Assembly (NCBI GenBank): GCA_026745465.1
Contig: JACYXH010000592.1
Location: 266,220 to 330,219, forward strand
DNA from: Lota lota
Taxonomy: Eukaryota; Chordata; Actinopteri; Gadiformes; Lotidae
Direction of reading: 5' to 3'
DNA length: 64,000 nt
Shown: one piece after another, positions 49,603 through 61,669 of the stretch
How the letters are laid out: each line of letters starts with the position of its first letter
Numbering within the stretch: the stretch's first letter is position 1
Made by a program: the position numbers and the translations under genes
Notes under the pieces: generated by a model
Told to the model about the DNA's origin: nothing
Databases searched by the model: none
Seen by the model: only the letters and a program-made list of their open reading frames with translations

Positions 49603-50774
49603 GTAAGTCACCTCGGCGGCCTGCGTTCATGTCACGATGCACACTGAATGAGCCCAATCGATCGGGATTTTGTAGACCTCGGAACGACGAGGTCACATTT
49701 ACATTGCGCCGACCGCGATCATCGTGATCCCGCTAACATCCCATCGTTATGGTCACGGTCACATCAAATCGCAGTACATCACTGCAATCACATTAACGCT
49801 ACATCACATTGGCATTACATCGTCATGGTCATGTTCACATTACATCGCCACCAATACATTTACATATCATCAACACCATAACAACATGATCAACACGATG
49901 CCGCATCACCTGACCTAGCTGCTAAAGGAAGAAACCCTGCGTATGTTCCCATTGGAGGGACAGAGAACAGAAGCAGTAAAAATAGTAAGAGACGAAAGCA
50001 TCACGGACGCGCTCCAATCTTAGTGAACAGAGATGTACGCTTTCTGTTCCAACGCCAAATGTTCTGGGTTCGATCCCCATTGTCCGACGCTTAACCATTA
50101 GGAATCCCAGAGCAAAATGGCCTATCCCCCACTCTGCATATTGGCTTATCGTGAATAAATGAGTGCTGGTAATGGTTGGATTAGTGGTATATCATCTAGC
50201 CTTCTGCTCGTACATGACACTCTCAACGCCAATCTTCAGGTGTCTCTGGGCACTCTGTGTGATCCCAGCTCTGGACACAGGGCTCATAAACAGGGGAAGC
50301 TTTGTTAAGTGCTGCAGTAAATTGCCTGGAAGGGAATCTCATAAAAGCCAATTTGCCTCAGTGGCAAGGAGCACATATTGGAATGTCAGCAATTCCAGTG
50401 TCAATGTGATTTAGAGTGGCTATATTAGCACTTGTCACTTTCTTGTTTTCTAAATGACTCCCTTCTCTCTGGGGTTCCGGTAATTGACTGTCTGCTACGC
50501 TCTTGCCCGGATGTACTCTGATGTGTAATCCTTCTGGATACAACCAGCATCCTGTTGCCATCTGTACCCAAATATCACAGATTGCTATCACAGTAAAATA
50601 CCAACATGATCCTAAGATTATCTCCTGTCTGTTTTATTTTATTTCTCTTCTATTCTCTTTACATGTGTTTCTTTCTTTTCTTCAATCTTTAATCTGTCAT
50701 CTTTCTCTCCGCTCTTTCTCTCTCATCACCTCGTCCTCTCTCCTCCCCTCGCCTATTCTCCTCCTGCCCACTAG
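49603..50774 (+). other. hdac4: hdac4 intron
   Basis: 49735-49900 is a degenerate CACATTACATCG-type short repeat. 50035-50120 is a SINE-like remnant with a B-box-like GTTCTGGGTTCGATCCCC. The pyrimidine-rich end leads to the 50775 exon. Confidence 0.8.
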
Positions 50775-50892
50775 GTGCAGTAGCGAGCACAGAGGTTAAG
50801 ATGCGCCTACAGGAGTTTGTCCTGAACAAGAAGGCGTTGGCTCACAGGAGCCTGAACCACTGCCTGCCCAGCGACCCACGCTACTGGTATGG
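50775..50892 (+). CDS. hdac4: hdac4 coding exon: MEF2-binding segment
   Basis: Acceptor CCCACTAG, donor GTGAGT. With the carried A it reads [20 protein letters not shown] and then [20 protein letters not shown]. The [14 protein letters not shown] helix is the conserved class IIa segment that docks on MEF2 and, through it, on muscle, chondrocyte and neuronal target promoters. The DPRYWYG end is a mark of HDAC4 as against HDAC5, 7 and 9. The exon ends in phase 2. Confidence 0.96.
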
Positions 50893-52919
50893 GTGAGTCT
50901 CTCATTCTCTCTCTCCCTGTCAGTTAGGGGTTTGTATGTGTTGATGGGTTTCTTTGGTGTGACTGTGTGTGCAATATAAGCATACCAAAAGCCAAATGTT
51001 GCCATCGCCGTAGCTTACTTGTACCTACAAGCACCTGTGTAGAGACCCAGGGGGTAGCTATGGCAGCTGTTTAATGCAGGTATATATAATTCAACCTAAA
51101 GCCTCTGTCTCTGTCTCTATGTCTCTGTGTTGTATGATGGTGTGTTTCCTAATTCAGACCAGCAGGTGAAGTGGTAGAACGTGATCATTACTCTTCATAG
51201 GAAAGGAATAATAAGGGGGATTTACCCCTCAATGTATTCTTATTCCTGTGTATTTCTCTCTCTGTCTCTTCCCCCATGTCTCTGTCGTGCTCTGCTGTGC
51301 TTTGCTCAGCGTGATCTCAACCAGAGAGTTAGGTGTGCTGTGTTGGCTTTTCCTCAAGTCACACATTGGTGGTCTCTTCTCCTTCATTTTCTTAATCTTG
51401 ACTGTCCATTCTTTCACTTATCCTCCTCCCCTCGTCTTGCTCTCTCCCCTCCCCCTCTCTTTAGCTGTCCTTCATACATTCATTCATTCATTCATTCAGA
51501 CAGACAGCACTCCGCTGCTTCAAAGTCAAAGCTGAAGATCAGACTAGCAGCACAAGAAGAAAAGAAGAAAAACATTTGGGCATTTTTTCTTTGCCTCTGT
51601 TCTGCTACCTCTTTGAAAGCTTCCATCTCCCCTCTCTGTCGACTCCTCTTGTCATGTGTGGCTGGCTGTTCACACCTAAGGAGGGTTTCTTCCATGAGGT
51701 TTACTGTGTACTCCGAAAGAAAGTTCTGGATTCAGGGGAAAAGCTCTCCTTCTCTTGATGTTGGCTCCCAGAACTTCCACTGATGATGCAGTTAAAGTGT
51801 TCTCTCCCTGTCCGATTCAAGAGAAGGTCATGGGATGGATAAGGGAATAGAATATCTAGACTTCTACTCAAGTGTTTAGGTTTGGAGTGGTATGTGAACG
51901 AAAGCCAGCTTATGCCCTGATCAGACCGCTTGGCGTTTTGCTACCTGCAAAATGCGAGGCCTGCAATGCCTTTTCTTGTTGAAGCCTACAGTTTAAAAGA
52001 AAAGCAGCTTGCTGCGTCTTTTGTTTATTGTTACTAGGCAACCACCGAATAACTGTTCTTATCCTAACCGCTATTTAAACATCGATTTACACATTTATCA
52101 TTTATCTAAACATCCTATATGCATAAGCAAATAGCTCCAGGGATGCAGCAACAGCCAGCACTCGTTTCTCCTCCATGTTGTAAACACTTGTTGTCGTCCC
52201 CACCACAGAAGGCCCGCCTCTCAATTAATCTGATTTGACAGTGGAAAAAAACAAAAAATGCGTGGTGCATAGAGCGGAAAAAGGCGAGGCACTCCGCAAC
52301 GCAAACGCATTGAAAACAGTAACAAAAAGCAGCCCCGAGCTGCTGAAACGCGCCGATCCTGTTGGATCGGGCAGCTTACTCTGGTTTGATTCACGGTAAA
52401 CTCCTCCCACTGGGACATCTCGTTATGGAATGGAACTCGGAACTTAAGAAGACTCCTCCCAATTGGAGAGGTCCTAATGTGCTTACACACTGTTCCAACA
52501 AACAGGTAAAATGCAACTGCAACACCCAACTGTAGAATGTTGGCTGAAGAACAAGAATCGTCTTCCGGCAACTGCCAACAACAACCACCCACAGGTATGG
52601 CACACTGGCCCAATGAGTTTGCCGGGGTTTGTTGGAGCAGTGTGCAAGCACCGTAACGTGGGAGGGGTCTAAAGTGGGAGGAGTCTGAACAACACAATGT
52701 AAATTCCCTTCTAGGAGTTCCATTACATAATAAGTATCAGGGGTTGGAACTCTTGGAAGGGGTCCATTGTGGGAGGTTCCATTACATAAGGAGTATCTTG
52801 GAGCACTTAGGACCTGAATGTTATCTTCACCAAAACAAGGTAACGGCTTCACTAAAACCAAATGAAATTGCATCTTTAGACTGCACTGATTTTGGTTGTA
52901 TTCTTTTCTTTTGCAATAG
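50893..52919 (+). other. hdac4: hdac4 intron with a fold-back element
   Basis: Non-coding. (CATT)n at 51476-51498; the inverted-repeat element at 52423-52730. Long antisense open frames over 52221-53053 have no splice or homology support. Confidence 0.8.
52423..52730. mobile_element. Fold-back / MITE-like inverted repeat, about 308 bp
   Basis: The outer arms TTATGGAATGGAACTC (52423-52438) and GAGTTCCATTACATAA (52715-52730), middle arms GACTCCTCCC (52451-52460) and GGGAGGAGTC (52676-52685), and inner arms ACACTGTTCCAACAAAC and GTTTGTTGGAGCAGTGT are nested about one centre near 52565-52576. No transposase frame. Confidence 0.85.
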
Positions 52920-53038
52920 GAAAACTCAGCACAGTTCTCTGGACCAGAGTTCGCCGCCGCAGACCGCTCTGTCGGCCTACAACCACTCGATGCTGGGGAT
53001 GTACGACTCGCGGGACGACTTCCCCCTCCGCAAGACAG
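52920..53038 (+). CDS. hdac4: hdac4 coding exon: linker to the first 14-3-3 site
   Basis: Acceptor TTGCAATAG, donor GTAACG. It completes the Gly codon and then reads [20 protein letters not shown], followed by [19 protein letters not shown]. The last residues are the basic part of the RKTxSEP 14-3-3/CaMK/SIK site, whose serine is encoded by the next exon, so the phosphosite is split by a 5-kb intron. Human HDAC4 has [20 protein letters not shown], giving one small deletion here. The exon ends in phase 1. Confidence 0.96.
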
Positions 53039-53665
53039 GTAACGACCCCTCACTCACCATGGCAACCGCTTTTCCATCATTACTTCAGGGTCTGGGTCGT
53101 TAAATGTTTTTTCACGCCATGGTTGGGACTCAAGACGCGCTGATTACTCAGGCGGGGGGGTTTAAATGGCCGCCTGGGATATTCTGGAAAGAACTTTTTT
53201 ATTTTAACAGTTTAAACATTCCCTCAAGGGCTTTTAATTGGAATTTGGTGAAAATGGCATTTAGGCTACAATGCCACCGTACCTCAAATACAGTGTTCAG
53301 TTCATTCTGGTTCATATAAATATGTCCTTTCATGCCTGCACAAAATCAGCAATAATTGGTTCGATTTGTCCAGTAGCCCCATGACAACACAGAGGAACTT
53401 CGACTGTCCGGTTTGAACGTCGTACATTTCAGTGCAATGTCTACGTGGAGATGGGGTTTGCTGCTCCATTTGACTACACACACCATCCTTGAACACGTTG
53501 CAAATGTGACCATTAAATGTGATTCCATGTTTAATTTGTCTGGATAAGCAGCCGGTTTAGCCTGAGAGTTTGCATGCGGAGCTAAAAGCTTTGTGGTCGC
53601 TAAGTTTTGTGGAGCGGGGAGATAAGGAGGATTGCTGGTTAGATTTGCATACACATTGATTTGAT

Positions 53666-53775
<110 letters not shown>

Positions 53776-54314
53776 ATAGTGATGGGATTTGGAAGTGATG
53801 AGGAAGAAGATTGTTTGGGGCGGTATAGCAAGGCGTGCTGTCAGAGGAGCGAGCCGCGCGTCATCAAGTAAGAGATCAGGATCCGTAGTTCGATCGCCGG
53901 TGGTCTCAGAGCGGGGTGGTTACCGCGGTAACCGCTGTCGTCACGGATGACATCGCTACCCTGTCACCATGACCTGCTGCGTCAATCCACATATCAAATG
54001 TAGATCCAGAAGGTTAATCATCCTCGTGTGTATGGCCGGGCGCTGGCGGCAGTCCAACACAGTTTCCTTGTCTCACTCAAAGAGGCTTTGTAATGGTAGA
54101 GCACAGAGGGCCACTTTAATACCGACACAGGAAGTGGATGAAGCCCACATGACGTACACCACGCTCCCTCTGTCTGTCTGTCTTTATGTCTGTCACGTAC
54201 GCATGCACAGGCATGCACACACACACAAGCATGCACTCACTCACTCACCTACTCACTCACACACACACATTCACATTTAAAGTACATTTGTTCTCTCTAA
54301 CTCTGCCTATCGGT

Positions 54315-54438
<124 letters not shown>

Positions 54439-55479
54439 TGCAGAAAGGGATAGGTTTTCCCTTGTTCTTTCCTTATCTTTAATTCATCATGGCGTTTTAC
54501 TCACCCGTCCATAAAGATTATGTTTCAGATGAATACAGGCATCCATTACATCCCAATTGACTCCTTACATTTTAGCTTGAAGTCACTCTACGATTGCTCA
54601 TTTTTCCCATGTTCTTTTTTTGTGAATAAAGGATGAGAATCAAGAGATGCAAATCCAGACTTTATATTTTTTCATGTCCCCAGTGTCGGTTGGATCAAAT
54701 ACAATATTTAAATGTGATGCATAATTATCATTCCCCCAAACCTTCTTCTACATTTCAAAGTTGAGTGAGTCACATTAGTCATAATTTAGTTCAACTCAGT
54801 GTCCAGAGTTCTTACTGTTGGCCTCTTTTAATAGAACAACCAAGCACAAACACTCTTCTCCTCAAGTACTATCTGTCTAACAATCCAGCTATCTGCTTTC
54901 TTCAAGTACTGTCTGTGTGTTTGTGTTAGATTATCTGTTCTTCTATACGGTTTGGTCAGGGCCGTAGCCAGCATTCGAAAAATAGTGAGGTCCGTGTGTG
55001 ACACCACCAGATGTCACACACGGCAGACACAAAGTAACAAGTCAAAACTGAATTAAGCATGCACTCATCTTGGTTACCTCATTACTGGCTACGGGCATGG
55101 GTGTGGTGCTTGTGTTAGGTTATTATTGGTTGTCCTATTCATTGTGTTGGTCCATAAAGTCACATAAAAGATTCATCCAGACATGACATTTCTGGGAAGC
55201 CAAGGCTTGCTGCAGATGAGCTTCAACAAACTACTCAATTGATTCTCATGAATCTCTCGCTCTCTCTCGACCACTGCACATCCATCAGAGCATACGAGCA
55301 GCTGATCTATGTGTTTTATATTGGATGAAACACTTCCTGAGCGTCCTCACTCTGAAATATTAAGCAGCTCTTTATTGGCCCTAATCAGGACCTAGCATGC
55401 TAGCTTATTGCTAGTGGTTGGCCATTGTGGATGGCAAGCGTACGGATTGACACAATCGGGCTGGGTCATCAAATAAGAT

Positions 55480-56140
55480 GGGGAGAGAGACGGAGCGATA
55501 GAGCTACACAGAGCTGGAGGGAGGGGCAGATAGATGGATAGGCATGTAGAAATGGATAGCTAGAGATAAATAGAGAGAGAGAGAGATTGAAAATAGATGG
55601 AGAGATGGATGGATGACAGGGAGAAAATAAACAAAAGGTCTAAATCGGTACAGAGGAATTTAACTCTGATAAGTGAGCAGTTTGTTTAGGGTCTATGAGT
55701 GGTAAACACAGATACAGCTGGTGCATGTTGATGTAGACCAAGGTATGTTGCATGACGATAACAGAAGTACAGAACCAGGACACAAACGGGTCATAGTGGG
55801 GTGGGGGTCACCTGCTGCGCTCCTTGGGAGGACAGCGAGCAGAGAGAGGGATGGGGGGGTGAGGGACGGAGAGAGATATGAGGGCGAGAGAAGAGGGAGG
55901 GCGGATGGAAAGGGAGAAATAAAACGGGCGAGAATGGGAGAGATAAAGAGGTGGGGAGAGTGAGATACTTGAGAGGAGAGAATGGTGAGGTAGCGAGGGG
56001 GGCTTGGAAGAGGAAAGCAGTAGAGCGTGAAGAGAGCGAGGGGAGGTGTAGACAGAGAGTAGAGCGCGAGGGCAGAGGTAGAAGTAGTAAATTGGATAGA
56101 CGGTAGGAGGGTGGAGGTGAGAGAAGGAGAGAGCTAAACT
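55480..56140. repeat. Purine-rich (GA-biased) tract, about 660 bp
   Basis: GAGAGA, GGGAGG and GATAGA motifs dominate this strand without a fixed unit. Confidence 0.8.
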
Positions 56141-56181
56141 AAAACCACCAGTGTCAGCACAACACCGGCCTATGGCCTCCG

Positions 56182-56304
<123 letters not shown>

Positions 56305-56393
56305 AGCATGCACACAGGCTTGTCGTTTCTTTCTCTGCCTGGATACAGTTAACACCTGTCAAAGTCACAGCCCAAGGTGAACAGCCCTGTAGT

Positions 56394-56499
<106 letters not shown>

Positions 56500-56775
56500 T
56501 TTTATTTTATAAATAAACTATGATCCCTTGGAAACAATAGAGAGCTAAATGTCCGTCATCTATGCTTACTTCATATAGTTGATATCAAGGGTCGATAGCT
56601 TTATCAGTCAGCACTGTGATCTCAAGCATACAGGAATTAGCATTAGTACATTACTTTAAAACATGACTGGCCATTACGGTCTTCACATTGGGAACCCCTC
56701 TTGCTTCAACATTACAAATATTCCCACTTAGAAAAGGCCTGACAGCCGCTCCCAAGCCACCATGAACATTATACT

Positions 56776-56830
56776 TTACTAATCCTAGAAAGGAAATGCT
56801 GGTGTCACAACAGCAGCAAGTACAGGACAG
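56776..56830. repeat. Interspersed repeat fragment (shared with 15937-16010)
   Basis: TTTACTAATCC...GTGTCACAACAGCAGCAAGTACAGGACAGT, a second copy of the family described at 15937. Confidence 0.7.
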
Positions 56831-58084
56831 TAGTAGAATTAAAAAGTAATATTGAATATATATACAATGCACACGAGTAGTAAACGGTGGAGTGTTGCTG
56901 GAGTGCATGAAGCCAGCCTCTGTCTTCGCCTGATTAGCGTTCAGTGGTACGTGAGGCTAGCTGAGTTTTTGGGCTGTAGACAAAGAGCTATTTCCTCCTC
57001 CGTGGCAGAAGCTAATGAGGTTAGTGTGAGCCGTGCTCTAAAGTGAGCCTGTGAATCTAGTGTTAGGGTCACGCGCAGGTCATCTGCGCTAGCTAGCAAG
57101 GACCAAGTGGCTAAAACCGGAAGCATGTGAGCGATGAGATAATAAGAGCCGTTTGTGTCTGTGGCAATCACGATGGCGGGTGGGGGCTTTGGTCCTCTGC
57201 CTGACCTGAGGAGGTTCCCAGAGCATGGCCCTCCTCTTCATACCCCTGTCTTCCACCCCTCCTTTACTCTTCTCCATCTCCTCCTCATCTTTCTCCTTCC
57301 CCTTCTCCTCCTCCTCTTCCCCCTCCTCATCTCGTTCTCCTCGCCTTTTCTTTCTAATTTCTGATTTATTTTCTAATTGCGGCTTCGTTATTGGATTGCA
57401 GTGGTGGCGGTGTCATTAACCTGCAGGTCGACAAATCGGAGCTGGCAGGGACTGGATGACTTGATCACAAATACAGTCATGGTCGGGCACCCTTGCCGTC
57501 CACCACATCACACAGAGCAGTGTCACGCTAGAGAACACGCTGATCAACACGTTGACGTGCAGGCTTTTAATCAAACCCATGTGTCATCTAGAGGGCGACA
57601 GGTTTTTGGCATGTTTGTCTGATGTGCATTATAGCGTTGTGAGTACATCATGTTTTTGAGGGAATAATGTTAGTGAGGACATAATGTTCATGGGGACGTA
57701 AAGTTTGTGAGGACATAATGTTTGTTAGTAGCTAAAGTTTCAGCATAGCTGGACCACCATACAACCTCATGGTCCCGTACCAATGTTCAATAGACAAAAC
57801 ATACCGTGTACGTTTGATCTTCGCTAAGGAATACATTTTACAGTAAACCCCTGACTGGTGCATTCTGGGTAACTTCCTTATCCTCGAAGCCCAGCCTGAA
57901 GCTCCTATATGTTTATATAGCAGTTTATATAGATACATTATAGTCTGGGTAATTATATAGTACATTATGTATTTTCTGGGTCTCCTTGTGTTCCTCAGCG
58001 TTTTATGCCAACCTGAAGCTGCTGTGTATATATATATATTTATTTATATATTTTACATTAATTATATGTATACCCCCTCCTCAG

Positions 58085-58213
58085 CGTCTGAGCCCAACCT
58101 GAAGCTGCGGTCTCGGTTGAAGCAGAAGGTGACGGAGCGCCGCAGCAGCCCTCTGCTCCGCAGGAGGGACGGCGCCATCACCACCGCCAAGAAGCGCTCC
58201 CTGGACATGGCCG
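58085..58213 (+). CDS. hdac4: hdac4 coding exon: 14-3-3 site 1 and nuclear-import region
   Basis: Acceptor CCTCAG, donor GTGAGG, 129 bp. It supplies [20 protein letters not shown] and then [27 protein letters not shown] carries the serine equivalent to human Ser246, the CaMK/SIK/PKD target that binds 14-3-3. The following Arg/Lys-rich run is the nuclear localisation region masked by 14-3-3. Differences from human are conservative (AERR to TERR, RRKD to RRRD). Confidence 0.96.
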
Positions 58214-58861
58214 GTGAGGAGATTGTGCCTTACTTGAAGGTTATTTAAAAGATGAAGCGGACAACTAATGTTTTGAGCTTATCTTGGTCCTTGTGCCGCA
58301 CGGCCTTATGGGATAGCCTATACTGACCAAGGAACCTTCCGATGCTTCCTTGAGATGTTGCAGAACCCAGGTACCTAGTTAGGATGTTTCGTAACAAGTT
58401 TCCTGACTAGGACAGTCCTACAGTGCAATATTACCTTTACTTGCACCTATTAGGGAAGCATCCTCACAATTGAGACACCGCAATTTTGAAACAGATCTCA
58501 CTTCTCTTGTAGAATCAGAATGTATCCGATAATTATCTTCTTCTCCTGTAGAGAAAGTGTAACGGATCATTCTCTTCTTCTCCTGTAGAATCCGCGTGTA
58601 ACAGATCATTCTCTTCTTCTCCTGTAGAATCAGCATGTTACAGATAATTCTCTTCTTCTCCTGTAGAATCAGCATGTTACAGATAATTCTCTTCTTCTCC
58701 TGTAGAATCAGCATGTTACAGATAATTCTCTTCTTCTCCTGTAGAATCAGCATGTTACAGATAATTCTCTTCTTCTCCTGTAGAATCAGCATGTTACAGA
58801 TAATTCTCTTCTTCTCCTGTAGAATCAGCATGTTACAGATAATTCTCTTCTTCTCCTGTAG
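58214..58861 (+). repeat. hdac4: hdac4 intron with ten tandem splice-acceptor copies (58500-58861)
   Basis: The unit TCTTCTTCTCCTGTAG plus AATCAGCATGTTACAGATAA is repeated with AGs at 58511, 58550, 58587, 58626, 58665, 58704, 58743, 58782, 58821 and 58860, a 39-bp step apart from one 37-bp step. The last AG is the real acceptor. The copy at 58587 is followed by the same 16 bases (AATCCGCGTGTAACAG) that begin the true exon, so the array derives from the exon border. Confidence 0.96.
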
Positions 58862-58968
58862 AATCCGCGTGTAACAGTGCCCCTGGCTCTGGCCCCTCCT
58901 CCCCCAACAACAGCTCCAGTAACATCCCCCACGAGAATGGACTGCCCATCTCTAGCAGCCCGTGTGAG
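58862..58968 (+). CDS. hdac4: hdac4 coding exon: Ser-rich linker ([20 protein letters not shown])
   Basis: Acceptor TTCTCCTGTAG at 58860-58861, donor GTAACC. The peptide continues NIPHENGLPISSSPCE and matches human [20 protein letters not shown] at its start. This acceptor is the last of ten tandem copies of the same splice-site motif (see the 58500-58861 repeat). Only this copy continues into an open frame; the nine upstream copies run into stop codons. The exon ends in phase 0. Confidence 0.93.
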
Positions 58969-59580
58969 GTAACCACCACCACAACTATGTGTGTGTGTGT
59001 GTGTGTGCATTCATAATATATAAATAAAACATATATTTAAACAGTCACAAAAAAGTGACAAAATGCTTGAAATGGGGTTTACAAAACCGCAGTACAACCA
59101 CAAGAAAACCTACTAATATTTAAAAAAGAAATGAAAATTTGCTTTTTGATGGATGGGTGAAAAAACGGATAGTAAAATCCTATGCTGAATAGGAGTTTTT
59201 TTTAAGTGCAACTGACACAGATGAACTGATTGATGAAGGGAGATGTTTGTGTACGCTTGTGTTAATGTGTGTTGTCCACGAGTGGAGTCTGCCTATCGAA
59301 CGGTGTATTGACGTCCTTGTATTGACTGTAGGTGGAACATACTTCAGTCTTCTCCGCTCGTGTCCTCTGAAATCAAACCGACCCCTCCTCTTCGAACCGC
59401 GTTTGTGTCTCTGTGTGTGTGTATCTGTGTGTGTGTCGGGGCATAATAGCACGATGTATCGAACAGTGGTCTCGCCAAACCTCTATAGACACGTCTGGCC
59501 CTTAAGTGTGTGGAGATGGATGGAGGGGCGCATCACTCACTAAAGAGGTGTCTCATCATCTGTCTGTGTTTGACTCCCAG
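58969..59580 (+). other. hdac4: hdac4 intron
   Basis: A short GT array at 58988-59007; otherwise plain intronic DNA. Confidence 0.85.
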
Positions 59581-59700
59581 GTATCCCTGCTCCAGAGGCT
59601 GGCGGCCAGAGAGGGCTCTGTGAGCCAGCTGTCCCTGTATACCTCCCCCTCACTGCCCAACATCACCCTGGGCCTGCCAGCCACCGGCCCGGCCAGCAGC
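59581..59700 (+). CDS. hdac4: hdac4 coding exon: YTSPSLPNITLGLPATGP segment
   Basis: Acceptor GACTCCCAG, donor GTGAGT, exactly 40 codons. VSLLQRLAAREGSVSQLSLY is followed by TSPSLPNITLGLPATGPASS. The TSPSLPNI(T/S)LGL core is shared by HDAC4, 5 and 9; ATGP favours HDAC4. No enzymatic motif lies here; it is part of the flexible adaptor half. Both ends are in phase 0, so the exon could be skipped without a frameshift. Confidence 0.95.
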
Positions 59701-60077
59701 GTGAGTTCATCATCCACAACGCTACTGATGCCGCTGCCATCACTGCTACAGCCGGGGGTTCACAACATGTGGCACGAGAGCATTCTTGGGGCCCGGGAAT
59801 TCCTCTTTCAAGGGTCGCCTGATCAGTTTTATGAGCATACTCAAAAATATTTGATATTGGTGGTTGACAAATTATATGTACAATGTATGATAAAATATGA
59901 TACTTTGCAGGAAAGAATGTTCTTTCTTTCACATTTCCTAGGAAAAGTTGTGTGTTGTGTTCTTTTAAACATTTTTATGAAATGTCAAAAGGTGTTAGGT
60001 TGGGAAATGTGGGTTGCTATTTAATATTGTAGGCCACTTTACATTTGTTTCTAATTCTCTCCCTGCTCTATCCTCAG
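59701..60077 (+). other. hdac4: hdac4 intron
   Basis: No notable element. The frame stays open for about 100 codons past the donor (to 60024), so retention would lengthen rather than immediately stop the protein. Confidence 0.85.
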
Positions 60078-60270
60078 TTACTATCAGTCTGTCAGGACGG
60101 AGAGAGTCGGCTGGCGTTGCCAGGGTTACAACACGGGATCCCGTTGTCTCCGCCCTTCCGGCCCGGCACTCACATGCCGGCCTACCTGGAGGGGGCTGGG
60201 GTGCCCGGGGGCTCCCACAACCCCCTCCTCCAACACATGGTCTTACTGGAGCAGGCCCACAACCCACTAG
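60078..60270 (+). CDS. hdac4: hdac4 coding exon: PLLQHMVLLEQ segment
   Basis: Acceptor TATCCTCAG, donor GTCAGT. It reads LLSVCQDGESRLALPGLQHG, then IPLSPPFRPGTHMPAYLEGA, and ends SHNPLLQHMVLLEQAHNPL. SHNPLLQHMVLLEQ is almost identical to HDAC4 (HSPLLQHMVLLEQ). A second phase-0 acceptor (GTCAG at 60091-60095) would remove six residues and begin DGESRLALP. The exon ends in phase 1. Confidence 0.93.
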
Positions 60271-61669
60271 GTCAGTACATTCAGATAGATAGATAGAGAA
60301 ATCCACTTCATTTTAGTTACATGACTAGCCTGATTAAAGTAGCATCTGTTGCATTAGCATCTACCTAGACTGTTATAGTAGCCTCTGTTACACTAGCACC
60401 TGGTACACTAGCCTATGTTGCACTAGACTGTGACAATTGCACCTAGCCTGTCACAGTAGCATATGTTATATTGGCATTTTCTTTACTAGTCTTTACAGTC
60501 GTTACATTAGCTTCTGTTACAATAGTTTATGTTACACTAGCTCATGTTACATTAGCCTCTGTTACACAAGCTTAGCTTCTGATCAACTATATCATCTCTT
60601 ACATTAACCTCTGTGCCACTTGACTGTTTCATTAGCAGTCCTCTTGCTGTAACTTCTTCTCCACTAAGCTAGCTAGCCTGCTACTAACTCACTTAGTGAC
60701 AAGCTGCTAACTAAAACTACATAACGTTTTCCCTTGCTAATGTTAGTCAAGTGAACGTAATTATACTCTGACTTATAGCCTTCCTAAATGAGAACCTATA
60801 ATAACAACTTTATCCCACTGATTATAATACAGCAAATCCATTTAATTCTAAACCATGAGTTTCCTGCATGATTTCAATTATAAGAAACTTCAAAGATTCC
60901 ATTGAGGCTTAAGTGAATATTTGCTGTGTTTTTCTTTTGTGGGTCAAACTCAAGTTATAAGTGAACAGTTTTCACTTTAGCTTTCAACGAGTCTATGACC
61001 TCTCTTTGTTTTTAAAATAACTTTTCTGCTCATCTTTGGCCTGTGAGTCATCGTTACACAACAGTCAGCATCTCCTGTCATCTGCTGGGCTAGCCATCTG
61101 GCCAACCTGCCCGCCCCTACCACCCAAACCGTCAGAGCACCTAGACACACTGTCACCTGAGGCTGGATGTCCCCTCATACACCACACGAAGGGGATTGTT
61201 ATACACAATAAGATAATACCTTTTGTTGAGCGATAGTGAGGGCCAATTATAGTTCCACTCAATGTTTTCTGTGTATAAGACGAAGAGGAGTCGATCTCAG
61301 AAGTAACCTACAGAGGGAAAGCAATGCTTTCGGCCAGAGCAAAGTGAGAAAGATTATCCCTTAGTTATTTCATCTGATTGGCTTGAGTTTTTTTTTAACA
61401 ACGTAAGGCCACGCCCATATTTGGAAATCAATAGCTGGCCAGCCGAGGTCAGACTGATATTTATTGCTGAACGCACACTTGAATATCCGGATGGTCTCAC
61501 GAGGCTAGCGCAGCACCACTCCAATTTTGATTGTATGCTCCTCCAAATTACATCTGATATTAATAGTAAATAGTACTTTTCTTCACCCTTTTTTGTAAAT
61601 AGAGTTACCACATTCAGCTGCTTATTAACACCCCTGTGTCTGGCACCCCCTCCCATCCCCATCCACCAG
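60271..61669 (+). other. hdac4: hdac4 intron with degenerate GTTACACTAGC repeats
   Basis: 60310-60610 carries about a dozen imperfect copies of TTAGC(A/C)TCTGTTACA(C/T). The remainder is unremarkable; no exon for the human [12 protein letters not shown] loop was found. Confidence 0.8.

Noticed and set aside
52391..53053. 220-codon open frame on the minus strand
   Set aside because: It runs antisense through an hdac4 exon and the fold-back element; no homology and no splice signals.
58418..58831. MLILQEKKRIICN repeat protein on the minus strand
   Set aside because: It is the reverse reading of the 39-bp splice-acceptor array.
58500..58861. CRISPR array
   Set aside because: Regular spacing, but head-to-tail units without unique spacers in a vertebrate intron.
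59506..60024. 172-codon gene overlapping 59581-59700
   Set aside because: It is the hdac4 exon plus read-through into the flanking introns.
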